A stretch of 64,000 nucleotides of DNA, taken from NCBI GenBank assembly GCA_002103105.1, contig DAAY01000004.1:62001-126000 (forward strand). The letters run 5' to 3'. Within the stretch, counting starts at the first letter, position 1; the number at the start of each line of letters is the position of its first letter. This stretch comes from Candidatus Gastranaerophilales bacterium HUM_1. Its GTDB lineage: Bacteria > Cyanobacteriota > Vampirovibrionia > Gastranaerophilales > Gastranaerophilaceae. A model generated the notes under the pieces. The model was not told the DNA's origin. It saw only the letters and a list, made by a program, of their open reading frames with translations, and made no database searches. Shown one piece after another: positions 9,420 to 17,764 of this stretch. Made by a program: the position numbers and the translations under genes.

Positions 9420-10112
9420 ATGAAGAAAATTAGAGCATTCACACTTGCAGAAGTACTAATTACCATTGGAATAATAGGAGTTGTCGCAGCAATGACAATT
9501 CCAAATCTTCTAACAAAAATGGATAGAGATAAAAAAATTGCAACAGTTCGAAAAGCTCAATCAATTCTAAGCCAAGCAATAAAACTATCGACAATTGACA
9601 ATGAAGATTATGAAGCTTGGGATACAAGCCTACCTCCAAGGGAATATTTGGACAAATATTACACCCCATACATGAAAGTTATTGCATATTGCGACACATA
9701 TGCAAAGTGCAACTATAAAAGTGCGGATCCATGGTCCAGATACAATGGAAGTAATTCATATATTGGATTTAACGCATATAGCAGAATTCCAATATTTACT
9801 CTCGATGGAATTTTATATTCAATTTCCCAAACAGGAGGAAGCAATGATCAAGATGACAATGGAATTTATGATTTTAACTATATTGGCTCAAATGGTGTTT
9901 TTATCGATGTAAACGGACCTAAGAAACCTAACAGATTTGGAAATGATGTTTTCATGCTAGTAAGAAACCAAGATGGCTCTGTTATGCCTTTAGGCTATAA
10001 CCTTCCTGATAGCAAAATTAATCAAGATTGCTCCAAACAAGGAAAATGCTTATATTGTGCAGAAAAATTAAGAAGAAATGGATGGAAATCAACTAACAAT
10101 TATCCTTGGTAA
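9420..10112 (+). CDS. Type IV pilin-like (prepilin) protein
   Basis: This 230-residue protein has a short basic leader, the prepilin motif FTLAEV with Glu at +5, and a hydrophobic helix through GIIGVVAAMTIP. It is expected to be cleaved and methylated by prepilin peptidase and assembled into a pilus or pseudopilus. The residue before the cleavage site is Ala (RA|FTLAEV) rather than the usual Gly. The C-terminal head has a VNGPKKPNRFGNDVF segment and cysteines (DCSKQGKCLYC) suggesting disulfides. A related head domain occurs in the protein at 57701. It has its own near-consensus promoter next to a divergent XRE regulator. Whether it is a major or minor pilin is unknown. Confidence 0.8.
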   Translation: MKKIRAFTLAEVLITIGIIGVVAAMTIPNLLTKMDRDKKIATVRKAQSILSQAIKLSTIDNEDYEAWDTSLPPREYLDKYYTPYMKVIAYCDTYAKCNYKSADPWSRYNGSNSYIGFNAYSRIPIFTLDGILYSISQTGGSNDQDDNGIYDFNYIGSNGVFIDVNGPKKPNRFGNDVFMLVRNQDGSVMPLGYNLPDSKINQDCSKQGKCLYCAEKLRRNGWKSTNNYPW

Positions 10113-10199
10113 AATCCAACCAAACTCGCAAACTTGAAAACCGTTTATCCTTGTGTTATCCTTATCTTGCTAAAAATTTTTTAAAGAAAGAAGGCTAAA

Positions 10200-11663
10200 A
10201 TGTCAGAAGTAAGAGTAAGAATTGCACCATCCCCAAGTGGTAATTTACACATCGGGACTGCAAGAACTGCACTGTTTAACTATTTATTCGCTAAAAAAAT
10301 GGGCGGAAAATTCATATTAAGAATTGAAGATACTGATGCTGAAAGAACTTCTCAAGAATATATTGATAACATTTTTGACAGTTTGAAAGCTTTAGGTCTA
10401 AATTGGGACGAAGGTCCAGATGTTGGTGGTCCTTATGGTCCATATACTCAATCTCAAAGATTTGATATTTATCCAAAATATGTTCAACAACTTCTAGATT
10501 CTGGATTTGCTTATGAATGTTTCTGTACTCCAGAAGAACTTGAACAAGAAAAAGAAGAAGCAACTAAGGCGAAAAAACCTTATGTTTATTCTAAAAAATG
10601 CGAAAACCTAACAGAAGAAGAAAAAGCAAAATTGAGAGCAGAAGGAAGAAAACCGGCAATCAGATTCAATATCGCTAAAGCTCAAAAAGCTTTTCACGAT
10701 TCTTCTATTTTAAAATTTGACGATGTTGTTAAAGGTGAATTACATATGGATACAGACCTATTAGGCGACTTTGTAATTCAAAAATCAAACGGAGCACCAA
10801 CTTACAACTTTGCAGTTGTAATTGACGATGCGTTGATGAAAATTTCTCACGTAATACGTGGAGAAGACCATATCTCTAATACATACAAACAAATTTTAAT
10901 CTTTGAAGCTTTAGGTTTTGAAGTTCCTAAATTTGGACACTTAGGAATGATTTTAGCACCAGATAGAAGCAAATTGTCAAAACGTCACGGTGCAACAGCT
11001 GTTTCTGATTTCGTTAAACAAGGTTACTTAACAGATGCATTGATTAACTTTGTTGCGTTATTAGGATGGTCACCATCTGATGGTGAAGAAATTAAGTCAG
11101 TTGATGAAATCGCAAAAGATTTCAGACTTAATGAAATTTCTTCTTCTAACTCAATTTTTGAATATGATAAATTGAAATGGATGAACAGCCACTATATCAA
11201 AATGCTTCCAATGGAAGAATTGAAAGAAAGATTGAAACCATATTTATCTCAATACAATTTGGATGAATTGACAGATGCTCAATACACAAAAATGGTTGAA
11301 ATCACAAGAGAACCATTAACATTACTTTCAGATATTACAGATGCTGTTCCATATTTCTTTGGAAAAGATGTTCATATTGACGAAGAAACTCAAACAAAAA
11401 CTCTTGATACTGAAGTATCACAAAACGTATTGAAAGACTTCGTTCCAAAAGCTCAAACTTGGGATTGGACAGACGAAAATATTCACGAAAAATTGGCTGA
11501 TTTCAGAGCTGAATGGAAAGAAAAAGGTGTTAAACCAAAAGTTACAATGTGGGCAATCAGAGCAGCAATAACAGGTAGAACTTGTGGTGCTGATATGGTT
11601 GGTATTCTTGATATTTTAGGAAAAGAAACATCTTTATACAGAGCTCAAAAAGCTATCAAGTAA
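10200..11663 (+). CDS. gltX: Glutamyl-tRNA synthetase
   Basis: This class I aminoacyl-tRNA synthetase has 487 residues, the usual bacterial length. The HIGH-type motif is HIGT at residues 17-20 and the KMSKS-type motif is KLSKRHGA at 258-265. It charges tRNA-Glu with glutamate in the cytoplasm. Because gatB is present at 59.7 kb, a non-discriminating enzyme that also makes Glu-tRNA-Gln is likely. The SD is AAAGAAGG shortly before the ATG. It appears monocistronic and is followed by a strong terminator. Confidence 0.95.
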   Translation: MSEVRVRIAPSPSGNLHIGTARTALFNYLFAKKMGGKFILRIEDTDAERTSQEYIDNIFDSLKALGLNWDEGPDVGGPYGPYTQSQRFDIYPKYVQQLLDSGFAYECFCTPEELEQEKEEATKAKKPYVYSKKCENLTEEEKAKLRAEGRKPAIRFNIAKAQKAFHDSSILKFDDVVKGELHMDTDLLGDFVIQKSNGAPTYNFAVVIDDALMKISHVIRGEDHISNTYKQILIFEALGFEVPKFGHLGMILAPDRSKLSKRHGATAVSDFVKQGYLTDALINFVALLGWSPSDGEEIKSVDEIAKDFRLNEISSSNSIFEYDKLKWMNSHYIKMLPMEELKERLKPYLSQYNLDELTDAQYTKMVEITREPLTLLSDITDAVPYFFGKDVHIDEETQTKTLDTEVSQNVLKDFVPKAQTWDWTDENIHEKLADFRAEWKEKGVKPKVTMWAIRAAITGRTCGADMVGILDILGKETSLYRAQKAIK

Positions 11664-11690
11664 AACATTACAACAATAATAAAACTCAAA

Positions 11691-11728
11691 AGAACCAAAT
11701 CTAAATTTTAGACTTGGTTCTTTTTTTA
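11691..11728 (+). terminator. Rho-independent terminator after gltX
   Basis: Stem AGAACCAA-TCT with AGA-TTGGTTCT, followed by seven or more T. Confidence 0.85.
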
Positions 11729-11835
11729 AGTGAATTGTGACGAAATGTAAACATTTTCCTTTAATCTTTAAAGTTTTGATTACAAAATGTCGTTAACAAT
11801 TATGCGGTTACGAAAAAGAAAAGAGGTAAAAAAAT

Positions 11836-12057
11836 ATGGAATTTAAGTTCAATGACTCAACATTATGGGAACACAAAGAAAATTGTGACAGAGAAGCAAA
11901 CTCCTATATGATTTTATCAAAATCAGATGATGTCAAAGATGTTGACATTCAGAATATAATTCAAATTGTCGATGAATCAGGCGAAGAAGTAAGTTGTACT
12001 TATGACAAATTCGTTGAGATTTTTGACAATGAAGGACTTGCTGGATTTATAATGTAA
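11836..12057 (+). CDS. Small acidic protein of unknown function (73 aa)
   Basis: Not recognised. It is a 73-residue, Asp/Glu-rich soluble protein without signal peptide or membrane segment. A VDIQNIIQIVDESGEEVSCTYDKF core suggests a small alpha/beta fold. AGAGG precedes the ATG at good spacing and a strong terminator lies 24 nt after the stop, so it looks like a genuine single-gene unit between gltX and rsmH. Confidence 0.65.
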   Translation: MEFKFNDSTLWEHKENCDREANSYMILSKSDDVKDVDIQNIIQIVDESGEEVSCTYDKFVEIFDNEGLAGFIM

Positions 12058-12080
12058 AATAGCTGAAATATGAAAATAGC

Positions 12081-12107
12081 AAAGAGTCACCCGATGGTGA
12101 CTCTTTT
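12081..12107 (+). terminator. Terminator after the 73-aa gene
   Basis: Stem AAAGAGTCACC, loop CGAT, stem GGTGACTCTTTT. Confidence 0.8.
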
Positions 12108-12166
12108 AGATTAATCATAATATTATCTTTACATCTAAACTTAGTAATTTATGATATTATATTTGT

Positions 12167-13102
12167 ATGGGAAATTTCAAACACTATACCGTAATGAAAA
12201 ATGAAGCTGTTGATGCTTTGGACTGTAAAGATGGTCTTATATACGTTGACTGCACTCTCGGAGGAGGAGGACACAGCGAACTCATCTTAAAAAGAATTCA
12301 GCCAAATGGAAAATTAATTGCGTTTGACATTGATCAAGATGCAATTGATGCAGCATCTGAAAGACTTAAAGATTATAAAAACTTAACAATAGTAAAAAGT
12401 TCTTATACAAACATTAAACAAGTACTAAAAGATTTAGGTATAGAAAAAATCACAGGCGGAATTTTGTTTGATCTAGGAGCATCATATCACCAATTAACAA
12501 AACAAGAACGAGGTTTTTCTTTTTCAAAAGAAGCTCCTCTTGATATGAGATTCAATATGGATTCTGATTTTTCAGCATATGATATTGTCAATGGATATTC
12601 CGAAGAAGAATTAGTAAAAATCTTTTCAGAATACGGAGAAGAAAGATTTTCAAAAAGAATTGCAAAAGCGATTGTCGAAAAAAGAAAAATTAAACCTCTT
12701 CAAACTACAACTGAATTAGCAGAACTAATTGTAAATTCAACACCAAGAGTTAAAACCTCTATACATCCCGCAACAAGGGTATTTCAAGCTATTAGGATTG
12801 AAGTAAACCACGAGTTACAAAATGTTAAAAACACATTAAATGATGTATTGGATTTATTAGACTTTGGTGCTATAATAAGTGTAATAAGTTTTCACTCTTT
12901 AGAGGATAGAGTAGTGAAACAGACATTCAAGTATTATTCTACTCGTTGCCATTGCGAAAAGAATCAAATGATTTGTCATTGTCCACCTCCAGCTTTGGAG
13001 TTGATAAACAAAAAACCGATAATGGCATCAGAAGAAGAAGTACAAGAAAATCCACCTTCAAGAAGTGCAAAGTTAAGAATTGCAAGGTGTATCAAAAAGT
13101 AA
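12167..13102 (+). CDS. rsmH: 16S rRNA m4C1402 methyltransferase RsmH
   Basis: This 311-residue protein has full family length. The N-terminal Rossmann SAM-binding motif DCTLGGGGHS lies at residues 29-38, and the RsmH signature QERGFSFSKEAPLDMRFN follows around residue 110. The HPATRVFQAIRIEVN and SFHSLEDR blocks are also present. It N4-methylates C1402 in the 16S rRNA P site. No SD precedes the ATG; instead an extended -10 (TGATATTAT) ends 6 nt upstream, predicting a leaderless mRNA. The next gene is ftsL-like, as in the canonical division/cell-wall cluster, but the murF-murG part of that cluster lies 24 kb away. Confidence 0.93.
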   Translation: MGNFKHYTVMKNEAVDALDCKDGLIYVDCTLGGGGHSELILKRIQPNGKLIAFDIDQDAIDAASERLKDYKNLTIVKSSYTNIKQVLKDLGIEKITGGILFDLGASYHQLTKQERGFSFSKEAPLDMRFNMDSDFSAYDIVNGYSEEELVKIFSEYGEERFSKRIAKAIVEKRKIKPLQTTTELAELIVNSTPRVKTSIHPATRVFQAIRIEVNHELQNVKNTLNDVLDLLDFGAIISVISFHSLEDRVVKQTFKYYSTRCHCEKNQMICHCPPPALELINKKPIMASEEEVQENPPSRSAKLRIARCIKK

Positions 13103-13140
13103 GAGCAATATCAGAAGTTTATTGGTAGGTAGTTTAGGGA

Positions 13141-13626
13141 ATGATTTATAATACAGCGAGAGTAAAAATTGAAGAAAAAGATGAGTTACTTTATCAGGGA
13201 AGTAACTACACTTCTAATCCTGTTAAAGAAGAGAATTCTGTCATTGAAGGTTCTTTTTATCAAGCAAAACCGATGACAATTCGTGAAATGGTAACAAGAA
13301 AGATTAACAAATCTCTTTGTTGCTGTTTAATGATTACAATTGCGATTACTTTTGTTAGTTATTATATCGCAATGAACTACGAAGCAAAAATGAATAATCT
13401 TGATAATGAAATAGTAAGATTAAACGCTGAAAATCAAGATTTACAAGCAGAATTAGATAAATATAAATCATTCAATAATGTAGATAGTAAAATTGGAGAA
13501 TATAATCTTCTTCAAAAAGCGGATAAAGTTATTGAAGTTACAGCTTTAAATAATACAAATAAAAAATCAGTAATTAATACAACTAAAACAGCTTCAAGCG
13601 GTTTTAACTGGGCTATTGGTTACTAG
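13141..13626 (+). CDS. ftsL: FtsL-like divisome protein
   Basis: A 161-residue bitopic protein. It has a cytoplasmic tail of about 58 residues, one membrane segment at about 59-78 (starting at a Cys-rich LCCCLM) and a short leucine-zipper coiled coil at about 80-110. A Ser/Thr/Asn-rich tail follows. This architecture, together with its place directly after rsmH, is what FtsL shows in other bacteria, where it bridges FtsQ/B and FtsW/I during septation. FtsL diverges too fast to prove identity by eye. AGGGA precedes the ATG. An ftsI (PBP) gene, the usual next neighbour, is absent; a terminator follows instead. Confidence 0.6.
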   Translation: MIYNTARVKIEEKDELLYQGSNYTSNPVKEENSVIEGSFYQAKPMTIREMVTRKINKSLCCCLMITIAITFVSYYIAMNYEAKMNNLDNEIVRLNAENQDLQAELDKYKSFNNVDSKIGEYNLLQKADKVIEVTALNNTNKKSVINTTKTASSGFNWAIGY

Positions 13627-13648
13627 TATTAAAAAACAATTTGTCAAA

Positions 13649-13687
13649 ACAGACCTTGAGTGAAATTTCTCAAGGTCTGTTTTTTTA
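13649..13687 (+). terminator. Terminator after ftsL-like gene
   Basis: 12-bp stem ACAGACCTTGAG/CTCAAGGTCTGT followed by seven T. Confidence 0.9.
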
Positions 13688-13702
13688 TTAAATACTTAAA
13701 AT

Positions 13703-13828
13703 ATGCCTAAAAGAAAAGAAGAATTATCTTTTGAGGAAAAAGCTAAAAAGTGCTATTTCTCTTTTGAAAGATGGGCTCATTCATATAAAACCCCTCTCCC
13801 TAACCCTCTCCCTCGGAGAGGGAAATAA
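13703..13828 (+). pseudogene. 41-codon ORF ending inside a palindromic repeat (gene remnant?)
   Basis: An ATG-started frame reads MPKRKEELSFEEKAKKCYF, continues for about ten more gene-like residues, and then enters the PLPNPLPRRG peptide encoded by a dispersed CCTCTCC-type repeat, ending at TAA. There is no SD. The upstream part looks like real coding sequence, the downstream part like an inserted repeat, so it may be a gene truncated by repeat insertion. A chance ORF is also possible. Confidence 0.3.
13789..13826 (+). repeat. Dispersed palindromic repeat, single copy
   Basis: ACCCCTCTCCCTAACC, then CCTCTCCCTCGGAGAGGG. This is the same family as the repeat blocks at 20.9-24.5 kb. Confidence 0.8.
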
Positions 13829-14055
13829 ATTCAACACTTACTTAACAAAAACGAAGTATATCTAGCTTAATGCGTACTATTTAAACATCCAATTACCAAA
13901 GAATAAAACAGAATTTTAAAAATTATTACAAGTTTTAAAATACTTTTGAATGAAAAATACCATACTTTAGTATGAATTTTTTAAATTTAGACTAAAGTTA
14001 TTAAAATTTATGCCGTAAATATAAATAAGAAGGCATGTATCAAAAAGGAAAAATT
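13829..14055. other. Intergenic region before the HD-GYP gene
   Basis: AT-rich sequence with a perfect 14-bp palindrome CATACTTTAGTATG at 13961-13974, related to the inverted repeats at 9372, 16736 and 36111. No gene is seen. Confidence 0.5.
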
Positions 14056-15291
14056 ATGGATAAAGAAGAGAAAAAGCAAACAGGAGTTTCATTATTCGGA
14101 CAATCTGAATATTTAGTTGGAAGTGATCCGATAGAAGAAATGTTTGCATTAAACCTTGGAGATTTTATATCTGAAAATTTGATTTCAGAAGATTTAGCAA
14201 AAAAAATCAGCTCAAAATCAAATAAAAAAGAACGTCTTAAAAACCAATTGAAAGAATTAACAGACATATATTCTTCAAAGAATACTCTTTGCGTGCTTAA
14301 TTTTTCTAGCAATGAAGAAACTGCTATCTACACATCTATTGCAAAATCAATTGTGCAAATGATTGAAGTAGAAACTTGCAGAATTTATCTTGTTAAAGAT
14401 GGAAACAAATTAGTTCTAACTGGAAATTCAACAGATAATGAACAGCATTGCAATATTGAACTAGACGAACTTACGCATAATGAACTTATTGAAAAAGACG
14501 GATTTACATATATTCCAATGAGAAGTTCATCTGTACCAGTTGGTGTTATTGAAATTTTGACAGAACGCAAATTAGACGAAGATTTTCTAGAACTTGTAAT
14601 GAATATTGCCAACCTTCTTGGAACAACAATTACATTACAAAACGAAATTGAACACACAAATAAATTAATCGATAATGAATCTAGTGAATTTGAACTAAAA
14701 CAAGCAAGAGCAGAATTGACAGCTCTAATCGGTGATTTATGCGATTATCAACAAAACTTTGTAGAAGCATTAGCAAATGCAGTTGACAAAAAAGGTCAAT
14801 ACACAGTTTCTCATTCAAGAAATACAGCAAAACTTGCTAGAGGAATTTGTAAAAAATTAGGATTAAACGAAAAAACAACCGATTTAATTTACTATGCAGG
14901 ATTATTGCAAAATATCGGGAAAATTACACTTCCAGAAAAGATTTTTGCTAATAATGGGAAATTATCTCCAGAAGAATTGCAGAAAATCAAAAACCATACT
15001 AATGTTGGTGTAAACTTGCTAATGAATATAAACTTCTTATCAGAAGTTGTACCTTACATCACTTATCAAACAGAAAGAGTTGATGGTTCTGGAACTCCAG
15101 AAGGATTGAAAGGTCAATCAATTCCTCTAGGTTCAAGAATTATTGCAACAGCAGATGCGTACTCTGCAATGACATCCGACAGACCATACAGAAAAGCAAT
15201 GGACTCAGAAAAAGCAATTGAAATTATCAAATCAGAAGCTGGAATAAAATGGGATAAAGATGTCGTTAACGCTTTAACTCAGATTGTTTAA
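14056..15291 (+). CDS. GAF and degenerate HD-GYP domain protein
   Basis: A 411-residue protein: N-terminal linker, a GAF-like sensor domain (about 75-200), then an HD-GYP module (about 235-405). HD-GYP domains normally hydrolyse cyclic di-GMP. Here the catalytic HD dyad is QN (residues 285-286, LLQNIGKI), the usual HHE is QTE (338-340) and the GYP triad is GTP (346-348). His 253, His 314 and the TSDRPYR block are kept. Loss of metal ligands suggests a catalytically inactive sensor or scaffold. The ATG at 14056 has AAGGA at good spacing; an ATG seven codons upstream has a poorly placed SD. Confidence 0.8.
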   Translation: MDKEEKKQTGVSLFGQSEYLVGSDPIEEMFALNLGDFISENLISEDLAKKISSKSNKKERLKNQLKELTDIYSSKNTLCVLNFSSNEETAIYTSIAKSIVQMIEVETCRIYLVKDGNKLVLTGNSTDNEQHCNIELDELTHNELIEKDGFTYIPMRSSSVPVGVIEILTERKLDEDFLELVMNIANLLGTTITLQNEIEHTNKLIDNESSEFELKQARAELTALIGDLCDYQQNFVEALANAVDKKGQYTVSHSRNTAKLARGICKKLGLNEKTTDLIYYAGLLQNIGKITLPEKIFANNGKLSPEELQKIKNHTNVGVNLLMNINFLSEVVPYITYQTERVDGSGTPEGLKGQSIPLGSRIIATADAYSAMTSDRPYRKAMDSEKAIEIIKSEAGIKWDKDVVNALTQIV

Positions 15292-15312
15292 TAAATACTA
15301 TTGAATTAAGAG

Positions 15313-15351
15313 AAAAAGAGAAAAATCTTTTACCAAGATTTTTCTCTTTTT
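15313..15351 (+). terminator. Terminator between convergent genes
   Basis: Long stem AAAAAGAGAAAAATCTT paired with AAGATTTTTCTCTTTTT around a 4-nt loop; usable from both strands. Confidence 0.75.
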
Positions 15352-15376
15352 GAAGAACTTATTTAACATTTACTTA

Positions 15377-16462
15377 TTAATTCATTGACTTTGTTTCAAT
15401 AAATTCCGTATTTGGAGAATAAGAACCTTCTTGTTGATTCATATTCAACTTATTCACGATACTTGCACGTTTTTTGCGGAACAACATATCAACAAACGCT
15501 TCCAAACGAGTAACAAAACCAGCTTCACCAGTTTGTTCATCTATCGTCAAATTCAATAACGGTTTGTTAAATTGTTTTGCTCGTCTAGTAATTCTTTCTA
15601 CCATCAATGAATCTGGACCACAACCAAACGCTGTAATAGTAATAACACCATCAACTTTATTATCTTTCAAATAGTGTCCAGCACTACCAGTCATTTCATC
15701 TTCATTTGCCCAGTATTTTTCATTTCCTAAACTTGCAATACCTTCATCTAACTGCTCAGCAGATAATTGAAGAGATGTGCAAACTTTTACATCCATCTTT
15801 TCAAGTTTATCGAAAATCTTCATACAAACACGTTCGTCATAAATGTTATAACCATGACCAACTAAAGCAATTGAAATTGGATATTCTTTTGTAGTGTTAG
15901 AAATAACAACTTTTCCTTGCAAAGCATAACTAAGAGCTTTTGAATAAGGAAGTCCAGATTTTGTCATTACATAGAAATTGTTGTAACATCTCCAACCAGC
16001 TTTTGAAGCTCGTTTGATAACATTCATATCTGTAATACCAAAAGGTCTAACAGCTTCTGACAAGAAATGATACAGACCTTGATTTTTTTCTGATTTATCC
16101 AAAGTTGCTTCAATCATCGTAAAAGGTTGTTTTACAACATTTCTCACTAAATCTGGCAACCCTCTAATTTTTGAACAATTGTATATTTTGTTATCAACAG
16201 ATTGTAAAGAAGGAACAAGAATCTTATCTACGCCCTTGTTGATTAAATTCAAAATATGTCCGATATAAACTTTAATTGGCAAACAAGTTTCAGTAACAAC
16301 CAAAGCCGCACCATCAGACATAGTTTGCTTTGTAGTTACATCTGACAAAACTATCTTAATTCCTAAATCATTAAAAAATCCATAATAGAATGGATAATTA
16401 TTGTAAAAAGACATTGCACGAGGAATGCCGATTACCTTTTCTTCACATTTTGAATTTGTCAT
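15377..16462 (-). CDS. DUF2229-type protein related to 2-hydroxyacyl-CoA dehydratase activases
   Basis: A 361-residue soluble protein. It opens with IGIPRAMSFYNNYPFYYGFF, and a TETCLPIKVYIGHI segment supplies a conserved Cys. GHGYNIYDERV and TAFGCGPDSLMVERI blocks follow. These match the DUF2229/HgdB-like part of activase-related proteins, which bind iron-sulfur clusters and are linked to radical dehydratase activation; many homologues have no assigned reaction. The usual ATPase activase half is absent here. The ATG at 16462 follows TTAGGGAT. An upstream TTG (16507) would add 15 residues with no SD. The biochemical role is unknown. Confidence 0.65.
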   Translation of the reverse strand: MTNSKCEEKVIGIPRAMSFYNNYPFYYGFFNDLGIKIVLSDVTTKQTMSDGAALVVTETCLPIKVYIGHILNLINKGVDKILVPSLQSVDNKIYNCSKIRGLPDLVRNVVKQPFTMIEATLDKSEKNQGLYHFLSEAVRPFGITDMNVIKRASKAGWRCYNNFYVMTKSGLPYSKALSYALQGKVVISNTTKEYPISIALVGHGYNIYDERVCMKIFDKLEKMDVKVCTSLQLSAEQLDEGIASLGNEKYWANEDEMTGSAGHYLKDNKVDGVITITAFGCGPDSLMVERITRRAKQFNKPLLNLTIDEQTGEAGFVTRLEAFVDMLFRKKRASIVNKLNMNQQEGSYSPNTEFIETKSMN

Positions 16463-16825
16463 GCTATTTATCCCTAATATAATTCTACTATATTTATAAT
16501 AGCTCAAAAAAATATTTTTTGTCAGCTAAATCAATATTATTTACGTTAGTTTATATATTTTAGTTAATTAACTCTATAAGCCAATAAATTGATTAGTCCG
16601 TTTCTAGAAAAAAGTAAATAGGATCAAATTCCCATCCCAAGAGAGAAAGAAGAAAGGGAGATTGAATTAATTTTTAAATTTAAATTAATATTTCTTAACA
16701 ATTAAGCAATAAAAAGGCAATTTTATATATCTAAAATACTTTATTAGTATATAAGGAATATCTAGGATATATTTTTTACAGGAACAGGATACACAATTTA
16801 AGAGAAATCAATGGGAGGACAACGA
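16463..16825. other. Divergent intergenic region with inverted repeat
   Basis: About 360 nt without a gene. It holds ATACT-TTATT-AGTAT at 16736-16750, 75 nt before the next start, and an AT-rich hairpin ATTAATTT/AAATTAAT near 16665-16690. No tRNA or recognised structured RNA was seen. Confidence 0.4.
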
Positions 16826-17065
16826 ATGGGCGTTGGTGCTGATGATTACATCGATAAGATGCTAGTACAAAAATATCAAGAAGAACGTGTTGATAATCAC
16901 GACAACATGGAATCAATGGTCGATCCAAACAAAATGTTAGAAGCTATGAATGATTACGCTGCAACAGTTCGTAACATGATGGAGCTTAGACAAAGATTGA
17001 ACATTGCTTGTTATGCAATAAATGCAAGAACTGCTAGATACCAAAAATCTTTGGGACAGCGATAA
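16826..17065 (+). CDS. Small protein of unknown function (79 aa)
   Basis: Not recognised. It is a 79-residue, helix-rich protein with several Met, Asn and Arg and no membrane segment (VDPNKMLEAMNDYAATVRNM in the middle). The ATG at 16826 is chosen because GGGAGGA lies 6 nt before it; an ATG five codons earlier has a poor SD. It is preceded by an ATACT/AGTAT inverted repeat and followed closely by maf. Confidence 0.65.
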   Translation: MGVGADDYIDKMLVQKYQEERVDNHDNMESMVDPNKMLEAMNDYAATVRNMMELRQRLNIACYAINARTARYQKSLGQR

Positions 17066-17126
17066 AAAGTTTTGTGTCTAATTGTGCCTATTTGAGATAG
17101 AATAAGGTAAACAAGGAGACAACACC

Positions 17127-17696
17127 ATGGGAAAAATTATCCTAGGTTCTTCATCTCCCAGAAGAGCCGATATTCTGAAAAAACTAAAATTGGATTTTGA
17201 AATCATTCCGTCTTCTTATGTGGAACCACATGACCAGACGGATTTCTCTTATGCTTACGTTGAAAATTTAGCTTACAACAAAGCTCTTTACGTAGCAAAA
17301 GAATTACACCCAGAAAAACATCTTGTTCTTGGGGCAGACACAATCGTTGTAATAGATAACAAAATTCTTGGAAAACCTAAAGATTACGCAGAAGCAACAA
17401 AAATGTTACACGAACTATCTGGCAAAACTCATTTTGTCGTTACTGCAACTTCTATAATTGATTCTCAAACAATGACCTCAAAAACGAAATCAACCACAAC
17501 TTATGTAACATTCAACAATCTAACTGAAGAACAAATTGATTATTACATCTCTAATTTCAAACCGTTTGACAAAGCTGGCTCATATGGAATCCAAGAACTT
17601 CCAGAAGGATTTGTAAAATCCGTGGAAGGCGAATTAGATAACGTAATTGGGCTTCCTTCAAAAACAGTTTTAGAACTCTTAAAACATTTTGAATAA
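17127..17696 (+). CDS. maf: Maf family nucleoside triphosphate pyrophosphatase
   Basis: This 189-residue protein has full family length. The N-terminal signature LGSSSPRRADIL spans residues 6-17, GADTIVV carries the catalytic Asp, and GKPKDYAEA, KAGSYGIQ and VIGLP blocks follow. Maf proteins hydrolyse dTTP, UTP or modified NTPs to the monophosphate and PPi and are linked to septum inhibition and nucleotide-pool cleaning. AAGGAGA precedes the ATG. It may be cotranscribed with the 79-aa gene, 61 nt upstream, and ends at a terminator. Confidence 0.9.
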   Translation: MGKIILGSSSPRRADILKKLKLDFEIIPSSYVEPHDQTDFSYAYVENLAYNKALYVAKELHPEKHLVLGADTIVVIDNKILGKPKDYAEATKMLHELSGKTHFVVTATSIIDSQTMTSKTKSTTTYVTFNNLTEEQIDYYISNFKPFDKAGSYGIQELPEGFVKSVEGELDNVIGLPSKTVLELLKHFE

Positions 17697-17703
17697 CAAC
17701 GTT

Positions 17704-17735
17704 AAAGGCTGACAAATTATGTCAGCCTTTTTTTG
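17704..17735 (+). terminator. Terminator after maf
   Basis: Stem AAAGGCTGAC/GTCAGCCTTT followed by a T-run. Confidence 0.85.
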
Positions 17736-17764
17736 GTTAATGAATAATAAACACATAAAGTAAA

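Noticed and set aside
16463..16825. 6S RNA or small RNA gene
   Set aside because: Only weak AT-rich hairpins; no recognisable conserved motif.
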